A DNA stretch of 64,000 nt from JAPKZH01 sp964537875 (GCA_964537875.1 CAZIDN010000004.1:1-64000); one strand, 5' to 3'. Counted from the stretch's first letter, positions 17,126 through 25,606 are shown. Translations and numbers: made by a program. The notes: a model not told the origin generated them from the sequence alone.

Positions 17126-19669
17126 ATGCTGGAAAGTTATTTTAAACAAGAGAATGAGAGGAAGGGGCAGGGGATTCCGCCGTTGCCCCTGAATCCGGAC
17201 GAAACGGCCGACGTTTGCAAGCTTCTGGAGAGCCCGCCGAAAGGTCAAGAGGAGCAGCTGGTGAACCTGCTCAAAAACCGGGTGGCGCCGGGCGTGGATC
17301 CGGCAGCCAAGGTCAAAGCCGCTTGGCTGGCCAAAGTGGGGAAGGGGGAAATCACTTCGCCCGTCGTCTCTCGGATAGACGCCATTGTCATCCTGGGCAC
17401 CATGCTCGGCGGATATAACGTCGGACCGCTTGTTGAATTCCTGGAAAATCCCAAACTGGCTAAGAGCGCCGCCGAAGCCCTCACGCCGATCATCCTGGTT
17501 TACGGGGCTTTTGATACAATCGTCAAGCTGGCCAAGACGAACCCTCACGCCGGCGAGGTCCTGAAATCGTGGGCCGATGGGGAATGGTTCCTGGCCAAGC
17601 CCGCTCTTCCAGAGACGCGGACGTTGAGAGTCTTTAAAGTGGACGGGGAGATCAACACGGATGACTTTTCGCCGGCCAAACATGCCTCCAGCCGTCCCGA
17701 CATCCCTCTTCATGCCTTGGCCATGGGCGAGACCAGGTTCCCGGGCGGATTAAAAACGATCAGCAAGTTTCGTTCGGAAGGACAGCGGGTTGTTTTCGTC
17801 GGCGATGTCGTGGGAACCGGCTCTTCACGCAAATCGGCCTGCAATTCCTTGATGTGGCATATCGGCGAAGATATCCCTTATGTCCCCAATAAACGGCGGG
17901 GAGGCGTTGTGGTCGGGGGCCTGATCGCTCCCATTTTTTTCAATACAACAGAGGATTCCGGCGGCCTGCCGATCATGGCCGACGTCGCCAAGCTCAAAAC
18001 CGGCGACGTTATCGTTTTGGATACCAAGGCCGGAACCGTCAAGAATCCCGCCGGAGAAATTTTGGCTAAGTTTGAGTTCAAGCCGGCGACCATCAAGGAC
18101 GAATTCCGGGCCGGCGGACGGTTGAACCTGATTATCGGCCGGGCACTGACAAATAGGGCGCGGTCCGCCCTTGGCTTACCCGAAGCGGATTTTTTCACCA
18201 AGATCGAAAATCCCAAGGCTAAGCCCGGGCAGGGCTTCAGCCTGGCCCAAAAAGTCGTTGGAAAGGCATGCGACGCCGCCGGGATGCTGCCGGGTTCGGC
18301 CTGCGAGCCCAAGATGACCACGGTCGGGTCCCAGGATACGACGGGACCGATGACCGCGGATGAGCTGAAAGAGCTGGCCTGTCTCGAATTCCAGGCGGAT
18401 CTTTTCATGCAATCGTTCTGCCACACGGCCGCCTATCCCAAGCCGGCCGATGTCAAGATGCACAAGACCTTGCCCAGGTTCATCGTCGAACGCAAAGGCG
18501 TTTCCTTGAAGCCCGGCGACGGGGTCATCCATTCCTGGATCAACCGGCTCATTTTGCCGGACACCATGGGGACGGGAGGCGATTCCCATACCCGCTTTCC
18601 GATCGGCTTGAGCTTTCCAGCCGGCTCTGGGCTGGTCGCCTTCGCCGGCGCCTTGGGGTTCATGCCGCTCGATATGCCGGAATCAGTGCTCGTCCGTTTC
18701 AAAGGCAAGCTCAATCCCGGGATCACGCTTCGCGATGTGGTGAATGCTGTCCCTTACTTTGCTATTCAACAGGGTTTGCTGACGGTCGCCAAGAAAGGGA
18801 AAAAGAATGTCTTCAACGGCCGTTTGATCGAAATGGAAGGGCTGCCGGATCTGACCGTGGACGAAGCCTATGAGCTGACGGATGCGACGGCCGAGCGATC
18901 GGCGGCGGGCGGAGTCATCGCCTTGAACCCGGACCGGGTGGCCAAATACCTGAAAAGCAATATAGCCCTGATGGAAAAGATGATCGAGCAGGGCTATCAG
19001 GATGCCCGAACGCTGCGGCGACGAATCGATGGCTGCAAAGCCTGGCTGGAGAAGCAGGTGCTCGTCCAAAGCGATAAAAACGCCGATTATGCAGCCATTT
19101 TGGAAATCAACCTGGCCGAGATCAAGGAGCCCATTCTGGCCTGTCCCAATGACCCGGATGACGTGAAGTGGCTCTCGGAAGTCGCCAACGACAAGATCGA
19201 TGAGGTGTTCATCGGGTCCTGTATGACGAACATCGGACACTTCCGGGCCGCCGGCAAAATTTTCGACAAGGCCGGCTATTTAAAGACGCGCATCTGGCTC
19301 ACGCCTCCAACCCGGATGGACGCCAACCAGCTGAAGAAAGAGGGATATTATGCGATTTTTTCCGGCGTCGGGGCGAGGATCGAAATCCCCGGTTGCTCGC
19401 TCTGCATGGGAAACCAGGCCAGGGTTCAGCCCGGCGCGACGATCATTTCCACGTCGACGCGCAACTTCGATGACCGCATGGGCGACGGAGCTCGCGTTTA
19501 CCTCGGATCAGCGGAGTTGGCAGCGATCGCCTCGCTGGAAGGGAAGCTGCCCAATCAGGAAAAATATTTTTCCATCTTCAAGGAGAAGATCGCACCCAAC
19601 GCCGCCGAGGTCTACCGCTATCTCCAGTTTGATGAAGCGAAAGATTTTTCGCTGGACTATGCCGGCTAA
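17126..19669 (+). CDS. acnB: Aconitate hydratase B
   Basis: Isomerises citrate to isocitrate with a 4Fe-4S cluster; AcnB enzymes may also act on 2-methylisocitrate. It is 847 aa, close to the usual 865. An N-terminal HEAT-like helical domain covers about 1-160, the swivel domain follows (GEINTDDFSPAKHA), then the catalytic domain. Cluster cysteines are in FIGSCMTNIGH and GCSLCMGNQ. The open frame extends upstream through element B1, but the ATG at 17126 has a GGGGAGAG site and begins the conserved sequence. It is divergent from icd. Confidence 0.95.
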   Translation: MLESYFKQENERKGQGIPPLPLNPDETADVCKLLESPPKGQEEQLVNLLKNRVAPGVDPAAKVKAAWLAKVGKGEITSPVVSRIDAIVILGTMLGGYNVGPLVEFLENPKLAKSAAEALTPIILVYGAFDTIVKLAKTNPHAGEVLKSWADGEWFLAKPALPETRTLRVFKVDGEINTDDFSPAKHASSRPDIPLHALAMGETRFPGGLKTISKFRSEGQRVVFVGDVVGTGSSRKSACNSLMWHIGEDIPYVPNKRRGGVVVGGLIAPIFFNTTEDSGGLPIMADVAKLKTGDVIVLDTKAGTVKNPAGEILAKFEFKPATIKDEFRAGGRLNLIIGRALTNRARSALGLPEADFFTKIENPKAKPGQGFSLAQKVVGKACDAAGMLPGSACEPKMTTVGSQDTTGPMTADELKELACLEFQADLFMQSFCHTAAYPKPADVKMHKTLPRFIVERKGVSLKPGDGVIHSWINRLILPDTMGTGGDSHTRFPIGLSFPAGSGLVAFAGALGFMPLDMPESVLVRFKGKLNPGITLRDVVNAVPYFAIQQGLLTVAKKGKKNVFNGRLIEMEGLPDLTVDEAYELTDATAERSAAGGVIALNPDRVAKYLKSNIALMEKMIEQGYQDARTLRRRIDGCKAWLEKQVLVQSDKNADYAAILEINLAEIKEPILACPNDPDDVKWLSEVANDKIDEVFIGSCMTNIGHFRAAGKIFDKAGYLKTRIWLTPPTRMDANQLKKEGYYAIFSGVGARIEIPGCSLCMGNQARVQPGATIISTSTRNFDDRMGDGARVYLGSAELAAIASLEGKLPNQEKYFSIFKEKIAPNAAEVYRYLQFDEAKDFSLDYAG

Positions 19670-19687
19670 AAGAGGGGCGAGAATTCA

Positions 19688-20449
19688 ATGATTTCTTTAA
19701 AAGGCCGGACGGCACTCATCACGGGCGGATCGCGAGGCATCGGCCGGGCTACGGCCCTTTTATTCGCCGAGGCCGGAAGCGACGTGGCTTTGAGCTATCG
19801 ACGCCGCGAAAAAGCGGCCCTTGAGGTTAAAACTGAAATCGAGAAGAAGGGGAGGAAATGCCTGACCTATCGGGTTGAGATTTCACAAGAGAAGGAGGTC
19901 CATGAGCTGGTGGAGGACATCATCCGGTCGTGGGGCCGTATCGATATCCTGGTCAACAACGCCGGGATATGGACCTACGGAGAAATGGGCAACATGGATC
20001 AAGAAGTCTGGAAGGAGACGATGGAAGTCAACCTTGACAGCGTCTTCTATTTCACCAATGCCGTTGTTCCGCATATGAAAAAGAAGAAGCAGGGATGGAT
20101 CATCAACGTCGCTTCGACGGCTGCCGTCAGGGGAGAGGCCTATCATTCTCATTATGCGGCGAGCAAAGGCGCCCTGCTGGCCCTCACCAAATCTTTGGCC
20201 GTGGAGCTCGCTCCGTTTCATATCCGGGTGAATTGCGTGGCTCCGGGGTGGGTGGATACGGACATGTGCACGGAGGTCTTCAGCGACCCGGCCTTCAAAG
20301 AAAGCGTTCGCCAGTCGATACCGTTGAAACGGATCCCGCCGCCGGAGGATATTGCCGGGCCAATCTTGTTCCTGGCCTCGGACCTGGCCCGCCATATCAC
20401 CGGTGCCGTCATCAACGTCAATGGCGGCTCGGTGCTCTGTGGGTCTTGA
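19688..20449 (+). CDS. Short-chain dehydrogenase/reductase (FabG-like)
   Basis: A 253 aa NAD(P)-dependent oxidoreductase with TGGSRGIG for cofactor binding, NNAG, the catalytic serine near 143, and Tyr156/Lys160 in YAASK. The end reads NVNGGSVLCG. It resembles 3-oxoacyl-ACP reductases, but such assignments are loose in this family. It lies 18 bp after acnB and upstream of the acyl-CoA mutase, separated by element B2. A role in acyl-CoA or hydroxyacid metabolism is only a guess. Confidence 0.85.
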   Translation: MISLKGRTALITGGSRGIGRATALLFAEAGSDVALSYRRREKAALEVKTEIEKKGRKCLTYRVEISQEKEVHELVEDIIRSWGRIDILVNNAGIWTYGEMGNMDQEVWKETMEVNLDSVFYFTNAVVPHMKKKKQGWIINVASTAAVRGEAYHSHYAASKGALLALTKSLAVELAPFHIRVNCVAPGWVDTDMCTEVFSDPAFKESVRQSIPLKRIPPPEDIAGPILFLASDLARHITGAVINVNGGSVLCGS

Positions 20450-20478
20450 GTGTTGCCGACCCCGGCCGGCTTGATAAA

Positions 20479-20641
20479 CATCTTCAAATATGTGATTTAA
20501 AAGAGGTGTTGGAATCGCCCCCGAGGCCCCCTAGCGGAGGGGGGCCCCGTCGGCTTTTCGACGGGGGGAACCGACGGGACTGGTTCCCCAGGGGCCTGGG
20601 GGCGATTCCGGCACCGATAGAAAATCACACAAATGGAAATG
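20479..20641. repeat. Palindromic element B2
   Basis: A 163 bp element. Outer arms begin CATCTTCAAATATGTGATTT and are mirrored at 20622-20641. Inner arms GGAATCGCCCCC.AGGCCCC at 20511-20530 pair with 20591-20609 with a single-base bulge. Two hairpins sit at the tip: CCCCGTCG/CGACGGGG with loop GCTTTT (20545-20566), and GGGGAACC/GGTTCCCC (20565-20589). It is about 85 percent identical to B3, and its core is near-identical to B1. Confidence 0.85.
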
Positions 20642-20652
20642 CTTAAGCCGGC

Positions 20653-20681
20653 TTGTCAAATTTCGCCAATTCTGCTATTTT
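20653..20681 (+). promoter_or_regulatory. Candidate promoter of the acyl-CoA mutase genes
   Basis: TTGTCA at 20653-20658 and TATTTT at 20676-20681 are 17 bp apart. It lies 12 bp downstream of element B2 and about 105 bp before the TTG start. Confidence 0.45.
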
Positions 20682-20786
20682 GGGTCAGGCCCTTGGCCAA
20701 GGGGATATTTTTTTGACGAGAATGCCGGATCGCGATTCATCGGATGAAATAGAACCGTCCCCTTTTACGGAAGGAGGGAGGCCGGA

Positions 20787-22436
20787 TTGAAAAAAGCTCT
20801 GGAAACCTGGAAAAAAGAAAAATACGACAGGGCCTTGAAGGAACATGCCTGCGGCGTTCAGGCGTTCACGACGGTCTCGGGCAGAAAAATCAAAGAGCTC
20901 TATACACCCCAGGATATATCTGATTTGGATCATGACCGAGACCTGGGTTTTCCCGGCGAATATCCCTACACCAGGGGGGTCCACCCGACGATGTACAGGG
21001 GCCGCCTCTGGACGATGAGGCAGTTTTCGGGCTTCGGCACGGCCGAGGATACGAACAACCGATATAAATATCTCCTGGCCCAGGGCCAGACAGGGCTGAG
21101 CGTCGCCTTTCATCTGCCGACATTGATGGGCATGGATTCCGATCATCCCATGGCCCGGGGCGAGGTCGGAAAATGCGGTGTCGCCATCGACTCCCTGGCC
21201 GACATGGAGGTCCTTTTTAACGGCATCCCTCTCGACAAGATTACGACATCCATGACCATCAACCCGCCCGCCGCCGTTCTTTGGGCGATGTACATCGCCG
21301 TCGCGGAAAAACAAGGCGTCTCGCCCAAGGTTATTTCCGGCACGATCCAAAACGACATGCTCAAGGAATTCATCGCCCAAAAGACATTCATCTTTCCGCC
21401 GCGGCCGTCGATGAAGCTCATCGTCGACACCTTTGAATTCGGAGCCAAGGAAGTCCCGCGGTGGAACACGATATCGATCTCGGGCTACCATATCCGGGAG
21501 GCCGGAGCCACGGCCATCCAGGAGCTGGCCTTCACCCTCCGAGACGGAATCGAGTATGTCGCCTGGGCTCTCGAGCGGGGACTGGACGTGGACGAGTTTG
21601 CGCCTCGACTCTCCTTCTTTTTCAACGCGCACAACGACTTTTTTGAAGAGGTCGCTAAGTTCCGAGCGGCCCGCAAGATCTGGGCCGAGGTCATGAGAAA
21701 AAGGTTCAAGGCCAAAAATCCCAGGTCGTGGTGGCTGAGGTTCCATACCCAGACCTCCGGCGTATCTCTGATGTCCCAACAGCCCTATAACAACGTCGTC
21801 CGCGTCGCCCTCCAGGGGCTGGCGGCCGTTCTCGGCGGGACCCAATCCCTCCATACGAACTCCCTGGATGAGACCTACGCCCTTCCCTCCGAAGCGGCGG
21901 TGACGATCGCCCTCCGCACCCAGCAGATCATCGCCCATGAAAGCGGCGTCGTCAACGCCATTGATCCTCTGGGCGGGTCGTATTTCGTCGAAAGGCTGAC
22001 CAAGGACATGGAGCGAGAGGCCTTGGCCATGATCAAAAAAATCGATGAAATGGGCGGCATGGTCAAAGCCATCGAACTCGGGTTCCCCCAGAAAGAAATC
22101 GGGGACAGCGCCTATTGGTACCAGAAGGCGGTCGAACAAAAGGAAAAGATCATCGTCGGCGTTAACGCCTTCGCCATGGAGCACGAACCCCTCTCGACCC
22201 TGGAGATCGATGAAAGCGTGGCCAGGCACCAACTGGCGCGGCTGAGGACGATCAAGAAAACAAGAAATTCCGGACGCGTCAGGAACGGCTTGAGGGATCT
22301 CAAGCGGGCCGCGGCCGATGAGGAGAACCTCATGCCCCATCTCATCCGCTGTGTCAAGGCGTACGCGACGCTGGGGGAAATCATTGATTCCCTCAAAGAG
22401 GTCTACGGCGAGTACCAGGAACCGATCTGGTTTTAG
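20787..22436 (+). CDS. icmA: B12-dependent acyl-CoA mutase large subunit, isobutyryl-CoA mutase type
   Basis: A 549 aa TIM-barrel catalytic subunit of the methylmalonyl-CoA mutase family, lacking the B12 domain (next gene). Start is TTG at 20787 behind AAGGAGGGAGG. RFHTQTSGVSLMSQQPYNN and LGGTQSLHTNSLDET are family hallmarks. Two substrate-determining positions are informative: Phe80 in WTMRQFSGF and Gln198 in EFIAQKTF. Methylmalonyl-CoA mutases have Tyr and Arg there (Tyr89/Arg207 in P. shermanii), while isobutyryl-CoA mutases have Phe80/Gln198. I therefore infer isobutyryl-CoA/n-butyryl-CoA interconversion or a close relative, although automatic annotation would say methylmalonyl-CoA mutase. 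Pivalyl-CoA-type activity is another option. Confidence 0.85.
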   Translation: MKKALETWKKEKYDRALKEHACGVQAFTTVSGRKIKELYTPQDISDLDHDRDLGFPGEYPYTRGVHPTMYRGRLWTMRQFSGFGTAEDTNNRYKYLLAQGQTGLSVAFHLPTLMGMDSDHPMARGEVGKCGVAIDSLADMEVLFNGIPLDKITTSMTINPPAAVLWAMYIAVAEKQGVSPKVISGTIQNDMLKEFIAQKTFIFPPRPSMKLIVDTFEFGAKEVPRWNTISISGYHIREAGATAIQELAFTLRDGIEYVAWALERGLDVDEFAPRLSFFFNAHNDFFEEVAKFRAARKIWAEVMRKRFKAKNPRSWWLRFHTQTSGVSLMSQQPYNNVVRVALQGLAAVLGGTQSLHTNSLDETYALPSEAAVTIALRTQQIIAHESGVVNAIDPLGGSYFVERLTKDMEREALAMIKKIDEMGGMVKAIELGFPQKEIGDSAYWYQKAVEQKEKIIVGVNAFAMEHEPLSTLEIDESVARHQLARLRTIKKTRNSGRVRNGLRDLKRAAADEENLMPHLIRCVKAYATLGEIIDSLKEVYGEYQEPIWF

Positions 22437-22457
22437 AATGTTTTTGGGGAGGACCTT

Positions 22458-22877
22458 ATGCCGGGGAAAAAAATACGTGTTTTAATCGCCAAGCCGGGCC
22501 TGGACGGCCATGATCGTGGGGCCAAAGTGATCTGCCGGGCCTTGAGGGATGCCGGCATGGAAGTCATCTATTCCGGCCTCCGTCGGACTCCCGAAGAGAT
22601 CGTCCAGGCGGCCATCCAGGAGGACGTCGATGTCATCGGTCTCAGCATCCTGTCCGGCGCCCATACGGTACTCTTCCCGAAAATCATCCGCCTCTTGAAG
22701 GACCACGAGGCCGGGGACATCGTCGTCATGGCCGGCGGCATCATTCCTGAGAAGGACATCCCGAAAATGAAAAAGGTCGGAATCGCCGAGATCTTCCTGC
22801 CGGGTTCATCCACCCAGGACATTATCCGCTGGATCGAAGCACGAATGGGCTTCGTAAAATCGAGAAGAGAGAAATAG
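22458..22877 (+). CDS. icmB: Acyl-CoA mutase small (cobalamin-binding) subunit
   Basis: A 139 aa B12-binding subunit that completes the mutase. The DxHxxG motif is D16-G-H18-D-R-G21, with His18 as the lower cobalt ligand; GLSILSGAH and the late VMAGGII are the other nucleotide-tail contacts. It begins 21 bp after the large subunit behind GGGGAGGA, so it shares its transcript. Its size matches stand-alone small subunits of isobutyryl-CoA mutase or archaeal-type methylmalonyl-CoA mutase. No MeaB-type GTPase chaperone or epimerase gene lies nearby. Confidence 0.92.
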   Translation: MPGKKIRVLIAKPGLDGHDRGAKVICRALRDAGMEVIYSGLRRTPEEIVQAAIQEDVDVIGLSILSGAHTVLFPKIIRLLKDHEAGDIVVMAGGIIPEKDIPKMKKVGIAEIFLPGSSTQDIIRWIEARMGFVKSRREK

Positions 22878-22879
22878 GA

Positions 22880-23043
22880 GGCATCTCCAAATGTGTAATT
22901 TCAAAGAGGTGCCGGAATCGCCCCCGAAGCCCCTTAGTGGAGGGGGGTCCCGTCGGCTTTTCGACGGGGGGAACCGACGGGACTGGTTCCCCAGGGGCTG
23001 GGGGCGATTACGGCACCGACAGGAAATTACACAAACGGAGATG
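22880..23043. repeat. Palindromic element B3
   Basis: A 164 bp element directly after the small mutase subunit. Its outer arm CATCTCCAAATGTGTAATTT is mirrored at 23024-23043, and GTGCCGGAATCGCCCCC is mirrored by GGGGGCGATTACGGCAC. The core carries the same CCCGTCG/CGACGGG and GGAACC/GGTTCC hairpins as B1 and B2. It has the same orientation as B2, so the pair brackets the mutase genes as direct repeats. Confidence 0.85.
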
Positions 23044-23063
23044 GTCGCAAAGAAATAAACTGC

Positions 23064-23091
23064 TTGACAGCGAAAAATGGAATGTGATAAT
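23064..23091 (+). promoter_or_regulatory. Candidate promoter of the M23 peptidase gene
   Basis: A perfect TTGACA at 23064-23069 and GATAAT at 23086-23091 are 16 bp apart. It is about 30 bp before the ATG at 23122 and 20 bp downstream of element B3. Confidence 0.55.
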
Positions 23092-23121
23092 CAAGAACTG
23101 TAAAATCTGAAGACTCCAATC

Positions 23122-24021
23122 ATGGGAAAAAAGTTTCTTTCCCTCATCATCGTTCCCCACAGCAAATCCAACTACCGGTCGATTTCTTTCTCCAAGAAAA
23201 CGGTCAAGGGCTTTCTGTGGGGATCGCTCGTTGTCGGAATTCTCTTGGCCGCGGTGATGGTCGATTATGTCCGGATCCAGGTCTCGGGAAAGACCTACCG
23301 GGCGCTGCTCGGCGAGAACCAGAAACAGAAGGAAAGCCTTGCCCAATACCAAGCTTCGATCGGGACGCTCAATAAAAAAGTCGACAGTTTGGAAAGCTAT
23401 GTCAAAAAGCTCAATATCATAGCCGGGATCAAATCCCAGGACGTTTTGAAGGAGGTGGGGATCGGCCCGGTCAGCGTCCCGGCCGGCGATGATCAGGTCG
23501 TCCCGGCGCCCCCGTCCCAGATCCCGCCCGGGAACCTCAAATCCATCAGCCAAAAGGCCGACGACATCCAAAAAAATTTTGACACGCTTCTGAACCTCTT
23601 TGAAAGCAAGCGGGCTGAGCTGGCCACGATGCCGACGATCTCGCCGACCGTCGGCTGGCAAACGGCCTCCTTCGGCTGGCGGACCGATCCGTTCACCCAA
23701 ATGCAGCAATTTCACAGAGGCATCGATATCGCCGGAAGCATCGGCAATCCGGTCGTGGCGACGGCGGACGGGATCATCGTCAGGCTCAATCAGGACAAAA
23801 TCTTTGGCCGGTCCATTCTCATCAGCCACGGCGGAGGGCTGACGACGTTTTACGGCCACCTGAATAAATTCTTGGTCAAGGCAGGACAGAAGGTCAAGAG
23901 GGGCGATATCATCGGTGAGCTTGGCAATTCCGGAAAAGCGACCGGGCCCCACGTTCACTACGAAGTCCATCTCAACGATAAGGCCATCAACCCCTACTTT
24001 TATATTCTCGAAGAAGAATAA
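23122..24021 (+). CDS. M23-family peptidoglycan endopeptidase, membrane-anchored
   Basis: A 299 aa protein with one N-terminal membrane segment at about 30-52. A coiled coil follows at about 65-110, then a linker and a LytM/M23 domain from about 175 to the end. Zinc ligands are visible as HRGIDIAG and HVHYEVH, with YGHL between them. It would cleave peptidoglycan cross-links or act as an amidase activator; all metal residues appear present, so catalysis is likely. It is convergent with fmt, 16 bp away. Confidence 0.9.
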   Translation: MGKKFLSLIIVPHSKSNYRSISFSKKTVKGFLWGSLVVGILLAAVMVDYVRIQVSGKTYRALLGENQKQKESLAQYQASIGTLNKKVDSLESYVKKLNIIAGIKSQDVLKEVGIGPVSVPAGDDQVVPAPPSQIPPGNLKSISQKADDIQKNFDTLLNLFESKRAELATMPTISPTVGWQTASFGWRTDPFTQMQQFHRGIDIAGSIGNPVVATADGIIVRLNQDKIFGRSILISHGGGLTTFYGHLNKFLVKAGQKVKRGDIIGELGNSGKATGPHVHYEVHLNDKAINPYFYILEEE

Positions 24022-24037
24022 GCTTTTCCGTCTCTCC

Positions 24038-24970
24038 TCAGCCCAGTCTGTCTCCGGTCTTGACGTTTCCCCCCAAGGAAAAGGAATACGCGCCCATCGA
24101 TTTTTTGTTCTCGGGCTGAAGGGTCTGGATCAAGTAGAGGCTTCTGTCCCGGCAGCAGACGAGGATGCCGTATTTTTCGATCGAGGTGATCCTGCCCGGG
24201 GAATCCTGATCGGCCTTTTCGAACGAGGGCTGTCCCTCCTGGATGATGAGCCTTCGCCCGTGGAGAAAGGTATAGGCGGACGGCCAGGGCGTCATCGCCC
24301 GGACCTTCCGGTCGACGATCTCGGCGTCCTGGTTCCAATCGATCTGCCCGTCCTCTTTCTTGAGCTTGGGGGCATACGTGGTCAGCGTGTGATCTTGCCC
24401 TGTCGGCCGGATGCGGTCGAGGCAAGCCAGCGTTCGATGAAGGAGCTCGGCGCCGATATGGGAGAGACGGGTTTCCAGGTTGAGAGCGTTTTCCCGTGGC
24501 AAAATCGGGACGGCTTCAGAGGTCAAGATATCGCCCTCGTCCATTTTTTCGTTCAGCCTGAAGATGGTGACGCCGGTTTTCTCTTCGCCGTTGAGGATCG
24601 CCCACTGGACCGGCGAAGCTCCCCGGTATTTGGGGAGAAGGGAAAAATGGACGTTGATGGATTTGTGCTTGGGGAGGTCGATGATCGAGGCCGGGATGAT
24701 CTGGCCATAGGCGACGACGACGATGATATCCGGACCGACGGCACGAATCTTTTCCAGGGCTGCGGGATCCTTGCGGATCCGTTCCGGCTCATAGCTGGAG
24801 AGCCCCTTGTCCAGGGCAAATGACTTGACGGGGCAGGGCTTGAGTTTTTTCCCTCGTCCGAATGGCTTGTCCGGCTGGCAGATGACGAGCTCGACGCCGT
24901 GGCCTCCCTTGAGAAGCTTGGCCAGGGAAGGGAGGGCGGTGGCGGGGCTGCCGAAAAAGACGATGCGCAT
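24038..24970 (-). CDS. fmt: Methionyl-tRNA formyltransferase
   Basis: Formylates initiator Met-tRNA using 10-formyltetrahydrofolate. The chosen ATG at 24970 gives 310 aa, the usual size, and begins MRIVFFGSPATA. The folate site appears as NVHFSLLPKYRGASPVQWA, followed by TGVTIFRLNEKMDEGDI, and the C-terminal tRNA-binding domain covers about 205-310. A longer open frame extends upstream over def but is not conserved. The start overlaps the def stop by one base (TAATG). Confidence 0.95.
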   Translation of the reverse strand: MRIVFFGSPATALPSLAKLLKGGHGVELVICQPDKPFGRGKKLKPCPVKSFALDKGLSSYEPERIRKDPAALEKIRAVGPDIIVVVAYGQIIPASIIDLPKHKSINVHFSLLPKYRGASPVQWAILNGEEKTGVTIFRLNEKMDEGDILTSEAVPILPRENALNLETRLSHIGAELLHRTLACLDRIRPTGQDHTLTTYAPKLKKEDGQIDWNQDAEIVDRKVRAMTPWPSAYTFLHGRRLIIQEGQPSFEKADQDSPGRITSIEKYGILVCCRDRSLYLIQTLQPENKKSMGAYSFSLGGNVKTGDRLG

Positions 24971-25482
24971 TATTTCTTCGAAGATTCGGCCTTCTTTTTG
25001 AATCGCTTTTTGATCAAGTTCCTTTTCAGGGAAGACAATCCATCGATGAACAATCTTCCATTGAGGTGATCGACTTCGTGGCAAAAGACCCTGGCTAACA
25101 GATCGGTCGCCTCGATCTCCTTTTCTTTTCCAGCGAGGTCGAGGCCTTTGATGATGATTTTTTGAGGCCTGCCGATTTTTTCGTAGACCTCGGGGACGGA
25201 CAGACATCCTTCTTCGCGGACGACCTGACCCTCTTGGTAGACGAGTTCGGGATTGATGAGGACGATCAGGTCCTCCTTTTTTTCTCCGATCGAAAGGTCC
25301 ACGGTGATGAGGCGCCTGCTCACATCCACCTGGGGCGCGGAAAGGCCGAGGCCGGGCGCGGCGTGCATGGTCTCGATCATGTTATGGGCGATTTCGACAA
25401 TTTCTTCATCGATGTGTTGGATGGGCGCCGCCTTTTTGGACAACGTCGGATGTCCGAGTTTGATGATTTCTAGAACGGCCAT
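24970..25482 (-). CDS. def: Peptide deformylase
   Basis: Removes the N-formyl group from nascent proteins, reversing the Fmt modification. At 170 aa it has all three metal-site motifs: GLGLSAPQ (44-51), EGCLS (91-95) and HEVDH (135-139). It is translationally coupled to fmt downstream, the common def-fmt arrangement. The upstream region is A/T-rich with possible -10 boxes (TATGAT and TAAAAT), but I could not find a convincing -35 box. Confidence 0.97.
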   Translation of the reverse strand: MAVLEIIKLGHPTLSKKAAPIQHIDEEIVEIAHNMIETMHAAPGLGLSAPQVDVSRRLITVDLSIGEKKEDLIVLINPELVYQEGQVVREEGCLSVPEVYEKIGRPQKIIIKGLDLAGKEKEIEATDLLARVFCHEVDHLNGRLFIDGLSSLKRNLIKKRFKKKAESSKK

Positions 25483-25572
25483 CTTAAATCTCCAAGATTC
25501 ATTTTATCATAAAATAGTCCGGTTCTATACATCCGGCCTTCGTTGATTTGGCGGCCGTCTCGAGGTTTGACG

Positions 25573-25606
25573 AGCGGTTCCCCATAGCTTGCCACGGGGA
25601 ACCGCT
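25573..25606. other. Strong 11 bp stem-loop in the def-OPT gap
   Basis: AGCGGTTCCCC and GGGGAACCGCT pair perfectly around a 12-base loop. A second stem, CCAAAGGGG/CCCCCTTGG, follows at about 25618-25640. They lie in the 230 bp gap downstream of the OPT transporter and upstream of def. No T-run follows in either direction. Confidence 0.5.

Larger units (their letters stand above)
20450..20786. other. Intergenic region with element B2 and the mutase promoter
   Basis: This 337 bp gap between the SDR and the mutase holds palindromic element B2 (20479-20641), a promoter at 20653-20681 and a strong AAGGAGGGAGG ribosome site. I see no ORF of its own. Confidence 0.7.

Noticed and set aside
20685..22340. 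551-codon frame antisense to the acyl-CoA mutase
   Set aside because: It overlaps a clearly conserved gene on the plus strand, has no ribosome site and no family features.
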